From a virus, in the IMG/VR virus record IMGVR_UViG_3300009514_000053, positions 1 through 38,885 of that record: DNA of 38,885 nt. One strand, written 5' to 3'. The translations under genes and the position numbers were made by a program. Shown piece by piece: positions 15,977-22,261 of the stretch. The first letter of the stretch is position 1. Each line of letters opens with the position of its first letter. Below the pieces are notes generated by a model. It was not told the DNA's origin and did no database searches. It worked only from the letters and a program-made list of their open reading frames with translations.

Positions 15977-16392
15977 TCTAATACCTTCACGGTTATCTCA
16001 GTCCGTTCATTATCATCAAATAACTTACGACACGTTGTTGAAACTATAAACCGATCGTCATCCCATAGTATTCCATTACCCGTATCTAAAACGTATTTAA
16101 GCATGTTGTCTATATCTTGGGCGCCTACGTAATAATGGGACGCTGTTCTTTTTTTTTGTGACATTGCTTTGGGATACTTAAAATAGAAATCTACGTCTAA
16201 ATGCATAGGAAATTCGTATGGCAATGGCGCTGAACAATGTCCCGACTTAGATACGGTCACCCTCTCGAGTTGCTGCTGCCTTAAAATCCATCCGTGTGAA
16301 ATCTTTTCATCTCTCTGCGAGTCAAACACGTTGCTCTTGCCATATCGTGGCCGTGCGAGCGAAATTGGTCGTCCTGGTATGGTGTACTTCAT
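15973..16392 (-). CDS. rusA: RusA-like Holliday junction resolvase
   Basis: A protein of 139 residues, near the usual 120 of RusA. It cuts four-way DNA junctions and branched replication or packaging intermediates. The N-terminus has 'GRPISLARPRYG', typical of the family. The acidic active site is 'AQDIDNMLKY' (Asp93, Asp95) with 'ILWDDDRFIV' (Asp111-113). Together with the ERF protein on the other strand it gives the phage a simple recombination toolkit. The ATG follows AAGGAGTGAG, the same junction sequence used by the two genes upstream. Confidence 0.85.
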   Translation of the reverse strand: MKYTIPGRPISLARPRYGKSNVFDSQRDEKISHGWILRQQQLERVTVSKSGHCSAPLPYEFPMHLDVDFYFKYPKAMSQKKRTASHYYVGAQDIDNMLKYVLDTGNGILWDDDRFIVSTTCRKLFDDNERTEITVKVLE

Positions 16393-16393
16393 C

Positions 16394-16579
16394 TCACTCC
16401 TTGTTCATCTTTTGCTCTAATTCAAATAGGAGAATATCAATCTCTCTCTTTTTATCATAAAACTCACTGATAGCTTTTATTTGCGCTATAGCTTCTTGCG
16501 CGTTGCGCGCTGTACGCTCTATTTCTATCTTGCCTTCTTTAGTTCGGAGACCAATTTTTGAAAGAAATGTATTGATCAT
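16394..16579 (-). CDS. Hypothetical coiled-coil protein, 61 residues
   Basis: Almost entirely helical and charged (KIEIERTARNAQEAIAQI ... REIDILLFELEQKM). The start is set by the GAGGAGTGAGATG junction shared with neighbours. Function unknown. Confidence 0.55.
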   Translation of the reverse strand: MINTFLSKIGLRTKEGKIEIERTARNAQEAIAQIKAISEFYDKKREIDILLFELEQKMNKE

Positions 16580-16580
16580 C

Positions 16581-16880
16581 TCACTCCTCAGGTTTTAAAA
16601 ATCCTGCATCTTTCCACTCTTGATATGTCTCATAGGGCACACGTAGCTCATCTAATTCTAAAAAACATCCACCGCAACACTCATAACATGGCTCTCTGTC
16701 TTGGTAGTTCCATTCATGGAATATATCTTCCAGATAATCGTTTTTATCAAGGTGTGAAAAACGTGCAGAATCATTATCCGGATAGACTACCAGTACACAA
16801 CCGTCTGTATATTTACGCGCTTTAAATGGGGAGTTTTTGTTAATTAATTCGACGAACTTTTCTTTGTTTTTTTGGTCCAT
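16581..16880 (-). CDS. Hypothetical protein with a cysteine cluster
   Basis: A protein of 99 residues. 'REPCYECCGGCFLEL' gives four closely spaced Cys that could hold zinc or an iron-sulphur cluster. The rest is acidic and aromatic. The ATG at 16880 lies in the same GAGGAGTGAGATG junction. No family recognised. Confidence 0.55.
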   Translation of the reverse strand: MDQKNKEKFVELINKNSPFKARKYTDGCVLVVYPDNDSARFSHLDKNDYLEDIFHEWNYQDREPCYECCGGCFLELDELRVPYETYQEWKDAGFLKPEE

Positions 16881-16881
16881 C

Positions 16882-17046
16882 TCACTCCTCGTGCTTTGCA
16901 GTCGCAGGCTCCTCAGTCTTCAAATATTTCTCGATCAATTTCTCAATGATCTTCCGCATAGAAGTGCCATTATTAAATGCGCGTATTCTTAACTTCTTTT
17001 TTGTTTCTGGGTGTAAATATATGGTTGTTTGTTGGTCTTTATTCAT
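16882..17046 (-). CDS. Ribbon-helix-helix DNA-binding protein
   Basis: The ATG at 17046 with AAGGAGAATA is chosen over a longer frame. The product has 54 residues. 'QQTTIYLHPETKKKLRIRA' is the DNA-contacting beta strand plus first helix, and 'GTSMRKIIEKLIEKYL' is the second helix of an Arc/CopG-type fold. It probably acts as a dimeric transcription regulator of phage promoters. It overlaps the stop of the upstream gene by eight bases. Confidence 0.7.
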   Translation of the reverse strand: MNKDQQTTIYLHPETKKKLRIRAFNNGTSMRKIIEKLIEKYLKTEEPATAKHEE

Positions 17047-17407
17047 TATTCTCCTTAGGTGGTTCAAGAGGCATCCAATGCGTAGGAAAAACATCATCTT
17101 TTCCCCATCGCTCTATCCACTTTATTTGTTGTTTATGCGGCTCACCATACTTAATCGTATGCGATTTAACCCATCGTGCTACAGCGTATTTCTCATTGGG
17201 GATAAAGACATCATCGCCTTGATATATCAATACAAATTCATACTCTTCAGGGATTCGATCTTTAACGCTAATCCATTTCATTTTTTTAAACTCATTTAAT
17301 ATATCTAATAATGGAGTTATTTTTTTTTCTTTTGCTTGACCGGTAAGCAAATCAAACATCTCATTTCCAAGCTCAGGTGTTTCAAAATCTTCGTTGTTCC
17401 ATTCCAT
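17039..17407 (-). CDS. DUF551-domain protein
   Basis: The ATG at 17407 with AGGATTAAG is chosen, giving 122 residues. The second half has the DUF551 pattern 'MKWISVKDRIPEE ... VLIYQGDD ... A.W ... THWMPLEPP', common in phage early regions and of unknown function. A second copy lies at 22383-22610. Confidence 0.7.
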   Translation of the reverse strand: MEWNNEDFETPELGNEMFDLLTGQAKEKKITPLLDILNEFKKMKWISVKDRIPEEYEFVLIYQGDDVFIPNEKYAVARWVKSHTIKYGEPHKQQIKWIERWGKDDVFPTHWMPLEPPKENNE

Positions 17408-17414
17408 CTTAATC

Positions 17415-17648
17415 CTATGCCGATTTAAGCTGCTTAATTTGCTTACGAAGCGCTTTATTCTTTTCAAGAGCCTTACAATATAGCCCGTAGGTATAAGAAT
17501 TATTATTTTGAGCAGTTTCTACCCATCCCGCTAGAACCTTTTGTAAAAACTCAGAATGTTCGTAATCAGATTGAGAAATTATCTTATTAGCTTGTTCAAC
17601 AATGTCATTAATCATAACTGGTCGTGTTGATAGATTTGTGTTTTTCAT
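17415..17648 (-). CDS. Hypothetical early protein, first gene of the promoter-1 operon
   Basis: A helical protein of 77 residues (VMINDIVEQANKIISQ ... KALEKNKALRKQIKQLKSA). Its start lies in the conserved AAAGGAAGAAAATG leader end that follows promoter 1. The next start is seven bases beyond its stop. No family recognised. Confidence 0.6.
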   Translation of the reverse strand: MKNTNLSTRPVMINDIVEQANKIISQSDYEHSEFLQKVLAGWVETAQNNNSYTYGLYCKALEKNKALRKQIKQLKSA

Positions 17649-17721
17649 TTTCTTCCTTTGTGTTCGACGTTTGTTTCATTCCATCTATATATATTGTATT
17701 ATATCTTTATTGCATTGTCAA
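17649..17721 (-). promoter_or_regulatory. Early promoter 1 with conserved leader
   Basis: On the minus strand TTGACA (17716-17721), a 17-base spacer and TACAAT (17693-17698) make a near-consensus sigma70 promoter. It is followed by a leader containing GAAACAAACGTCGAACAC and AAAGGAAGAAAATG. The -35 box starts one base after the stop of the previous gene. No terminator is seen for about 10 kb downstream, so this promoter may feed the packaging genes. Confidence 0.8.
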
Positions 17722-17847
17722 CTACTTATCTTCATCATCAAAATGATCTTCAGGGCATTCACAATCTGAAAGATCGTCGTCGAGCAAAAAGTCTTTGGCT
17801 TTCAAAGGACAACCTTGAGCGTGTTCTTCTGGTAAATCCATTCTCAT
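17722..17847 (-). CDS. Small acidic Cys-containing protein, 41 residues
   Basis: ATG at 17847 with AAGGATAGCG. The sequence is MRMDLPEEHAQGCPL followed by an acidic stretch with 'DCECPEDHFDDEDK'. It resembles acidic DNA mimics or small zinc binders, but nothing decides this. It belongs to the promoter-2 operon. Confidence 0.55.
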   Translation of the reverse strand: MRMDLPEEHAQGCPLKAKDFLLDDDLSDCECPEDHFDDEDK

Positions 17848-17855
17848 CGCTATCC

Positions 17856-18005
17856 TTATTTAGTTAATGCTGATTTACATTCTTTTTTTAGTTCGTTCAT
17901 AAATCTTTCTCGACAGCTGTTTTGGCAGAAATTTATACGCTTTACTTCTTTAACTTGGAAACCGGTGTAACATGTTCGGCATCTAACTGTTTGTGTCGTT
18001 GTCAT
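17856..18005 (-). CDS. Small zinc-finger protein
   Basis: The ATG at 18005 in the AAAGGAAGAAAATG leader is preferred over 18053. The product has 49 residues with CxxC pairs (VRCRTCYTGF and NFCQNSCRERF), consistent with one zinc site of the MYM/TRASH or treble-clef kind. It is the first gene after promoter 2. A regulatory or host-takeover role is possible. Confidence 0.6.
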   Translation of the reverse strand: MTTTQTVRCRTCYTGFQVKEVKRINFCQNSCRERFMNELKKECKSALTK

Positions 18006-18074
18006 TTTCTTCCTTTGTCTTTGACGTGTTTCATTTACATAAGCAAGTATCACATAGTTATTTCATTGTGTCAA
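18006..18074 (-). promoter_or_regulatory. Early promoter 2 with conserved leader
   Basis: TTGACA (18069-18074), a 17-base spacer and GATACT (18046-18051; a TGATAC reading gives 16), then a leader with TATGTAAATGAAACACGTC and AAAGGAAGAAAATG. The leader is nearly the same as at promoters 1 and 3, a few bases shorter in the middle. Confidence 0.75.
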
Positions 18075-18104
18075 GAAATAATCACATAATATATTTTAGG
18101 CACT

Positions 18105-18120
18105 AAAAAACCCTCCGGTT
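18105..18120 (-). terminator. Weak terminator-like element after the truncated HNH gene
   Basis: AACC-GGAG-GGTT followed by TTTT on the minus strand. The stem is only four pairs, but the T-run and the position just before promoter 2 fit a terminator. Confidence 0.4.
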
Positions 18121-18334
18121 AAGGATCTATTCGATCTAAAGAATATGCACCATCTGGCTTTTCTCCCATATCTTCAACAAAATTAAAAAAGTTATCTAAC
18201 CATCTATCGCAGACAATAACCCCCTTAGCTCCGTAGTACTTGTAAGGTGGGAAGTTTTCACTGTAACATCTCACTTTCATTGCATACCACGTACTATAAA
18301 GCGGATGCTTACTTTTCAGTACCTTTTTTGTCAT
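18119..18334 (-). pseudogene. Truncated HNH homing endonuclease
   Basis: The 71 residues from the ATG at 18334 (GGGAGTAGCA upstream) match the HNH protein at 24358-24960: 'KHPLYSTWYAMKVRC', 'YYGAKGVIVCDRWL' and 'FVEDMGEKPDGAYSLDRIDP'. The frame stops straight after DRIDP, where intact members go on with the catalytic 'NYEPSNCRW' part, and the first His of the motif is Tyr here. The bases after the stop do not encode the rest. It is therefore probably inactive as a nuclease. Confidence 0.65.
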
Positions 18335-18476
18335 TGCTACTCCCACCAAGCAAATGTTCTTTTATTATCTTTCCAAAACTCTTACGCTTTCCTTCTCTCA
18401 GCGAATCTGCTTGTATATTCCGCAACTGCTGCAGTGTTTCTTCTTCCATCATCATATTTACTCTTACTTTACTCAT
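18309..18476 (-). CDS. Ribbon-helix-helix-like regulator
   Basis: ATG at 18476 with GAGG six bases upstream, giving 55 residues (MSKVRVNMMMEEETLQQLRN...). A short strand, a helix (ETLQQLRNIQADSLREGK) and a second helix (SFGKIIKEHLLGG) fit an Arc-type DNA-binding fold, less clearly than the protein at 16882. It overlaps the truncated HNH start by 26 bases. Confidence 0.5.
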   Translation of the reverse strand: MSKVRVNMMMEEETLQQLRNIQADSLREGKRKSFGKIIKEHLLGGSSNDKKGTEK

Positions 18477-18669
18477 CATCATCCTCACAGTCACAATCGT
18501 TACAAATGTCATCGGGTGAATCTGGCTGCCCGTAGCGACAACCATTTGCTACGTGGTCTTGCCAAGTTTTTTCTTTATTACCTAAGTTCTTTATAATTCG
18601 GCCAACTTCTTCGGGTGGCATGTCAGGTAATTTGCTTGCTGCTTTTATAAGTTCTTTGAATTTTTCCAT
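18469..18669 (-). CDS. Hypothetical protein with acidic Cys tail
   Basis: A protein of 66 residues: a helical N-terminus (KFKELIKAASKLPDM), 'PPEEVGRIIKNLGNKEKTW', and an acidic tail 'DDICNDCDCEDDDE' with three Cys. ATG after AGGAATTAAA. It overlaps the next gene by eight bases. Function unknown. Confidence 0.55.
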   Translation of the reverse strand: MEKFKELIKAASKLPDMPPEEVGRIIKNLGNKEKTWQDHVANGCRYGQPDSPDDICNDCDCEDDDE

Positions 18670-18677
18670 TTTAATTC

Positions 18678-18839
18678 CTATTCAATATTATTGAGAGCAA
18701 TTAATACTATGCACAATAGAGAAACAACCATCATTTCAAAAAAAACTGCCGGTTTTGAATTATTTATTATAAATTCATAGCTAATCTTCATCATAATCGC
18801 ACCAAAGATGCCCCTTAAAAACAAGTCAAAATCAATCAA
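18678..18839 (-). CDS. Possible 53-residue membrane protein (TTG start)
   Basis: An open frame filling the gap between two early genes. TTG at 18839 has AGGGG seven bases upstream. Near the C-terminus, 'MMVVSLLCIVLIAL' is a membrane helix, and a second hydrophobic stretch (FLRGIFGAIMM) lies near the start. A later start at ATG 18800 or 18797 is possible but lacks a ribosome site. Confidence 0.4.
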   Translation of the reverse strand: MIDFDLFLRGIFGAIMMKISYEFIINNSKPAVFFEMMVVSLLCIVLIALNNIE

Positions 18840-18851
18840 GTTAAACCCCTA

Positions 18852-19496
18852 TTAGTCTAAACGACCCCAGTTATACATATACTCAACACCTTTAGACTTT
18901 AAAAACTCCTTAACTACATCCATAGTTGATTCGTACACATGTGCTCCCTGATATTTGCGAGGAACAATAACATAGGTTTCGTGTCCGGTACGTTTTCGAG
19001 GCCACTGAATATAAATTGTAAATCCTGCTCCTATAACACATGATCCATTCATATCGCCGCCGTCATCTTTATACTTGTCCATTGCTTCAACCCAAATACG
19101 TTCTGCTTCTTCAAAAACTGGCAGTAAATCGTTCGCTTCTTTCCAGCTGTAAACTTTTCTAAAATCATTCTTGAGGCTAACAGTTGATCGCCATACTTTG
19201 TGATACTCTTTTATTTTACTTACCAATGGATTTTTCTTGCGAAAGCTAACGATATATTTATTTAAATCTTCCTCTGCCTTATCGAATTTTTCTACAAAAA
19301 CTGGATTGTCTTTAACTGTATATATTTTTTCACCTTCTGGAGTAACATTTCCTGTTTCTATCCATAAACTATTCTTTAAGTTTGATTTATCTTGAAATGC
19401 TTGCGTCCATTTGTCATAAAGCTCTTTAAAATTGCTGTCTTGATAGAGGCATTTGAAGTTATCGTTTAAGTAAGCTGCTATTTCATTTTTGTTCAT
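18852..19496 (-). CDS. Hypothetical early protein, 214 residues
   Basis: First gene behind promoter 3, starting in the conserved GAAGGAAGAAAATG leader end. The N-terminal two thirds is helical and charged (WTQAFQDKSNLKNSLW, FVEKFDKAEEDLNKYI). The C-terminal third is beta-rich (SCVIGAGFTIYIQWPRK, ETYVIVPRKYQGAHVY). I know of no matching family. Its promoter suggests early expression. Confidence 0.6.
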   Translation of the reverse strand: MNKNEIAAYLNDNFKCLYQDSNFKELYDKWTQAFQDKSNLKNSLWIETGNVTPEGEKIYTVKDNPVFVEKFDKAEEDLNKYIVSFRKKNPLVSKIKEYHKVWRSTVSLKNDFRKVYSWKEANDLLPVFEEAERIWVEAMDKYKDDGGDMNGSCVIGAGFTIYIQWPRKRTGHETYVIVPRKYQGAHVYESTMDVVKEFLKSKGVEYMYNWGRLD

Positions 19497-19567
19497 TTTC
19501 TTCCTTCGTGTTCGACGTTTGTTTCATTTACATAACACAATCATACCACACGTGTCAGATGTGTCAA
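19497..19567 (-). promoter_or_regulatory. Early promoter 3 with conserved leader
   Basis: TTGACA (19562-19567), a 16-base spacer and TATGAT (19540-19545). The leader TATGTAAATGAAACAAACG, TCGAACAC and AAGGAAGAAAATG matches those of promoters 1 and 2. The spacer contains the perfect palindrome ACACGTGT, a possible operator. Confidence 0.78.
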
Positions 19568-19601
19568 GCGCTGTCTTTAAATTAATTTTAGACAAGCAAA
19601 A

Positions 19602-19629
19602 CCCCCCGGGTGATCTGTAACCCAGGGGG
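19602..19629 (-). terminator. Strong GC-rich terminator before promoter 3
   Basis: A CCCCC-GGGT arm pairs with ACCC-A-GGGGG around an eight-base loop, and TTTTG follows on the minus strand. It ends the transcript of the gene at 19650 and isolates promoter 3. An A6 run on the other side would also let it act on the plus strand. Confidence 0.75.
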
Positions 19630-19649
19630 AAAAAAGGAAGCGTTGGTTA

Positions 19650-19952
19650 TTAATCCTTGGTTGAGCGGCGGAGAAATTCTCGGCCTTCGTAGGCCATCTG
19701 TCTGAGTGGGTTGTTTCTTATTTCTGCCTCGTTAAGTCTATCTCTTAATATCTCAATCTGTTTTTTGATCTCTTCAATCTGTGCTTGAGTTTCATCAACA
19801 TCCTGAATATCAAATAGCTCAACATCCGTCTTCGCCTCGCGGCTTCGTCGGACATAGTACCTGTCTACCTTCGCTGATGGATGCTCTTGAGGGAAAGAAC
19901 GTCCGGGGATAAAAGAGATAATAAAAGCAATAATTCGAGCGATCATATTCAT
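19650..19952 (-). CDS. Membrane-anchored coiled-coil protein, possible inner-membrane spanin
   Basis: A protein of 100 residues. Residues 3-17 (MIARIIAFIISFIPG) are hydrophobic. Residues 50-85 are a coiled coil (QAQIEEIKKQIEILRDRLNE) and the end is basic. A membrane anchor plus coiled coil is the shape of an i-spanin (Rz-like), but the position among replication genes is atypical, so this is only one option. ATG after AGGTAACT. Confidence 0.5.
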   Translation of the reverse strand: MNMIARIIAFIISFIPGRSFPQEHPSAKVDRYYVRRSREAKTDVELFDIQDVDETQAQIEEIKKQIEILRDRLNEAEIRNNPLRQMAYEGREFLRRSTKD

Positions 19953-19973
19953 AGTTACCTGCCCGGTAGGGGT

Positions 19974-20141
19974 TTACCATTTTGTCCCCACCACAGTAAC
20001 AGAGTTATCTTTTTCCTCAACTGGGTCGCTTTTATCGCCATATTCTTGCTCGTAATGTTCCGTAACTTTGTCATTACACTGTTGTCTATCTGAATCAGAT
20101 ACGTCGGGTGCCAATATCGCCGCAAGTAGAAGCGCTATCAT
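19974..20141 (-). CDS. 55-residue protein with a signal-peptide-like start
   Basis: ATG at 20141 with AAAGGTAGATA, coupled to the stop of the gene upstream, ending in TAA at 19974. The N-terminus MIALLLAAILAPDVSDSD looks exported. The mature part is acidic with one Cys (RQQCNDKVTEHYEQEYG). It may form a pair with the membrane coiled-coil protein that follows. No family recognised. Confidence 0.55.
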   Translation of the reverse strand: MIALLLAAILAPDVSDSDRQQCNDKVTEHYEQEYGDKSDPVEEKDNSVTVVGTKW

Positions 20142-20144
20142 TAT

Positions 20145-20774
20145 CTACCTTTCAAAAAGTGTGTGGAACTCAGCATCATAGTTAACATAATCATCATTAT
20201 CAGTCATATCAATCTCTGTTTCAACGTGTGACATAGTGTCACGGATTGGTTCAGCTGTCGAGATGGTCATCGGTTCTTTTGTTTCTAGATCCACTGGTTC
20301 GGTTACTGATGGTATTGCTGGATTAGATAATCCTTTCACTATGACATACTCTCTGTTCATTTTTTCCTTCAAGTGAGGAAACACCTCAAACATCTCTGCT
20401 CGTTGAGAACTATGCAGTCCACGCCAATATGGATTTCCTTCATGCGCCACTCTGCCCTGCTCAAACAGATATGCCTGATGCCCTTGCTTTATCAACCTCT
20501 TGCTGCGCTCTGTTGTTGTTTCTGTGTTTGGCACATATTCGCTATGTGAGGGATTTGCTCTCTTGGCTGTCTTTTTTGTGGTCGGCTGTTCGTTGTTATA
20601 TTCTTCGCTTGCTAAATACGACTTGATAATGCCCATAAAGTAGCCAAAATTGACTAGCTTACGTTTCTTATGCACTTGCTTAATCGCATATTGGACAGCT
20701 TTGTCCGGGCACGCAGTGACTGTCTCTTGTTGATCGGCTGTCATTGCTTGTACTAACACTTCGTTTGGGTTCAT
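20145..20774 (-). CDS. Putative replication accessory protein with DnaD-like motif
   Basis: A protein of 209 residues. The segment 'DKAVQYAIKQVHKKRK' followed by 'VNFGYFMGIIKSYL' resembles the C-terminal helical motif of DnaD-type replisome organisers, where an 'A..YA' helix precedes an aromatic 'N..Y...IL..W' helix. The rest is polar and probably flexible. The ATG has its own strong AGAGGAGTATT ribosome site inside the end of the preceding gene, with 95 bases of overlap. It may load helicase together with the protein upstream. Inference only. Confidence 0.4.
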   Translation of the reverse strand: MNPNEVLVQAMTADQQETVTACPDKAVQYAIKQVHKKRKLVNFGYFMGIIKSYLASEEYNNEQPTTKKTAKRANPSHSEYVPNTETTTERSKRLIKQGHQAYLFEQGRVAHEGNPYWRGLHSSQRAEMFEVFPHLKEKMNREYVIVKGLSNPAIPSVTEPVDLETKEPMTISTAEPIRDTMSHVETEIDMTDNDDYVNYDAEFHTLFER

Positions 20775-21360
20775 AATACTCCTCTTCCCCTTTAGGGGTG
20801 TTTTTTATAGATACTTCATGGCCCGAAGATCCCGTCTTGCGGTTCGGGCCTGTAAACTCTCCCTCCCAACCAGGAGGTATATAAGAATTGATAGCGTATG
20901 ACACAGCAGCAGTCGCCATGTAAGCGTATCTTTCTTTAACTCTTAATACTCGTGTGCGGTGAGTAGATTCAATCGCATAATTGCGCAATAATACGTGATA
21001 GAGAATCTGGCTTTTGAGCCATGGAAATAGCTCATATAATTCTGCTGCAAATGAAGGATCTTTAATGATTGGATCAATATGATACGAGCACGTCTTTCTT
21101 ACCCCGCGATTGCGCTTAGTAAAGATTGAAACCTCTCTATGCATCTCTTGTAAGTTACGGTTGGCCTGTGAGCGTGTGATATCTCCAACATATAACCCCA
21201 AGTACTCTTGAGACATGTATATGCTCTTAACTTTGAACGACATCCAGGCAATACGAGAGAACATTGATCGGTGCGACTCGGGGCAAAAAGTAAAATATTC
21301 CCTAACTTCTAGGGCTTTTTGTTCTTTTTGCTTGACATGTGTGTTGTGAATTGTGTACAT
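20680..21360 (-). CDS. Putative replication initiator (winged-helix)
   Basis: The ATG at 21360 (AGGA upstream) is preferred over 21366. The product has 226 residues. 'SMFSRIAWMSFKVKSIYMS' followed by 'YLGLYVGDITRSQANRNLQE' looks like a winged-helix DNA-binding domain with 'ITRSQANRNLQEM' as recognition helix, like plasmid and phage initiator proteins. The C-terminus is disordered and Cys-rich (CVPGQSCPICD). The gene has its own promoter with a 13-bp inverted repeat, suggesting self-regulation or an origin there. Confidence 0.45.
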   Translation of the reverse strand: MYTIHNTHVKQKEQKALEVREYFTFCPESHRSMFSRIAWMSFKVKSIYMSQEYLGLYVGDITRSQANRNLQEMHREVSIFTKRNRGVRKTCSYHIDPIIKDPSFAAELYELFPWLKSQILYHVLLRNYAIESTHRTRVLRVKERYAYMATAAVSYAINSYIPPGWEGEFTGPNRKTGSSGHEVSIKNTPKGEEEYYEPKRSVSTSNDSRSTRDSHCVPGQSCPICD

Positions 21361-21382
21361 TATCATCCTATTTAAGTGGATT

Positions 21383-21440
21383 GATTATCGTAATAAATGA
21401 TAACAAGACAGGTATTACGATAATCGGTCTGAAAGTACAA
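21383..21440 (-). promoter_or_regulatory. Promoter with 13-bp inverted-repeat operator before the replication genes
   Basis: GATTATCGTAATA (21383-21395) and TATTACGATAATC (21413-21425) are perfect inverted arms with a 17-base spacer. On the minus strand TTGTAC (21435-21440), 17 bases and TAATAC (21412-21417) form a promoter whose -10 lies in one arm. A protein bound to the repeat would block it. It may also be part of a replication origin. Confidence 0.65.
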
Positions 21441-21472
21441 AAAAAATAGCGACTCAGTCAAGAGCCGCTATT
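21439..21472 (-). terminator. Strong rho-independent terminator
   Basis: AATAGCG (21445-21451) pairs with CGCTATT (21466-21472), with an inner CTC/GAG stem, and is followed on the minus strand by eight T. It ends the transcript of the small membrane-protein operon, just before the replication promoter. Confidence 0.85.
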
Positions 21473-21511
21473 ATCATTTCTACACAAGTCCTTTAGAAAT
21501 CGATAAAGAAA

Positions 21512-21751
21512 TTATTTATATAATTCTCCACGAGCATGTTTTCGGTGTAATTCATCCAACCATAGAGATGCTTCTATCTGTTTAGGTGTCTTGGGTGGTT
21601 TTCCCTTATACCAGTCATACGATCCCTGCATAATCACCGCTAAGAATAGGAACGCTACCAGGTTTATTACCGCAGGTAACACCGATCCTATTATCTCAAG
21701 CAGGAAGCAGACAATGAAAAGAAGTATAATTCCCCCTAATATCTCACTCAT
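21512..21751 (-). CDS. Small membrane protein, 79 residues
   Basis: Two long hydrophobic stretches: GIILLFIVCFLLEIIGSV and AVINLVAFLFLAVIM. They are followed by a charged C-terminal tail with 'TPKQIEASLWLDELHRKHAR'. The shape fits a class II holin or another inner-membrane effector. Last gene of a cluster of five tiny membrane proteins. Confidence 0.6.
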   Translation of the reverse strand: MSEILGGIILLFIVCFLLEIIGSVLPAVINLVAFLFLAVIMQGSYDWYKGKPPKTPKQIEASLWLDELHRKHARGELYK

Positions 21752-21763
21752 ACTTATTCCTTC

Positions 21764-21937
21764 TTATCCTAGATAATCATCATATTCATCATATTTATGT
21801 TCTTCTAACCATTTATCGGCATAGTCAGTGTCATACATCATATTGATCTCATGCGTACGCTTTGTTTCATCTGCCCATGCACCAATCCCTGCAAACACTA
21901 AGACCAGGATAATAAAGCCCTCTATTACTTCACTCAT
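21764..21937 (-). CDS. Small membrane protein, 57 residues
   Basis: The ATG at 21937 overlaps the upstream stop (ATGA). Residues 5-20 (IEGFIILVLVFAGIGA) are a membrane helix, followed by an acidic Tyr-rich tail ending 'KYDEYDDYLG'. One helix near the N-terminus is the typical micro-protein form. Function unknown. Confidence 0.6.
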   Translation of the reverse strand: MSEVIEGFIILVLVFAGIGAWADETKRTHEINMMYDTDYADKWLEEHKYDEYDDYLG

Positions 21938-22143
21938 TGGTCTCTCAGTGTGTAATACGCTACTACGGGGAACGATACCCCAATCAATATCATCGTTATA
22001 TAGAACCCAAATGATGTGGAGTGGTTTAAAGTCCTATCATACTCACTGAGCCCCATAATCGTCTTCAGTACAACGTTTCCACTCTCAGTGAATATCTGTG
22101 CCAGTACAATGCCTACTGCTATATCTAGTGCTGTTGTTTTCAT
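21934..22143 (-). CDS. Small membrane protein, 69 residues
   Basis: Hydrophobic segments at about residues 6-18 (LDIAVGIVLAQIF) and 46-64 (FGFYITMILIGVSFPVVAYY). A short polar loop with several charges lies between them. It is coupled to the next gene by ATGA. Function unknown. Confidence 0.55.
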   Translation of the reverse strand: MKTTALDIAVGIVLAQIFTESGNVVLKTIMGLSEYDRTLNHSTSFGFYITMILIGVSFPVVAYYTLRDQ

Positions 22144-22159
22144 TCTTATTCCCTTGGAG

Positions 22160-22258
22160 TTAGTTAAATTTATCTTTCACATATATGTACGTAAATGCAA
22201 CCGTACATAAACAGAGAGACCATAATATGATTGATACTGCTACATCGTTATTAATCAT
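22160..22258 (-). CDS. 32-residue membrane micro-protein
   Basis: ATG at 22258 after AGGATAAAGA, TAA at 22160. The peptide is mainly one helix (AVSIILWSLCLCTVAFTYIY) with a short charged end. It lies in a chain of coupled small membrane genes, which supports it. Confidence 0.5.
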   Translation of the reverse strand: MINNDVAVSIILWSLCLCTVAFTYIYVKDKFN

Positions 22259-22261
22259 TCT

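Noticed and set aside
20787-20806. Terminator-like CCCC-TTTA-GGGG plus T-run on the plus strand
   Set aside because: It lies inside coding sequence of two minus-strand genes, and no plus-strand transcript leads to it. The stem is only four pairs.
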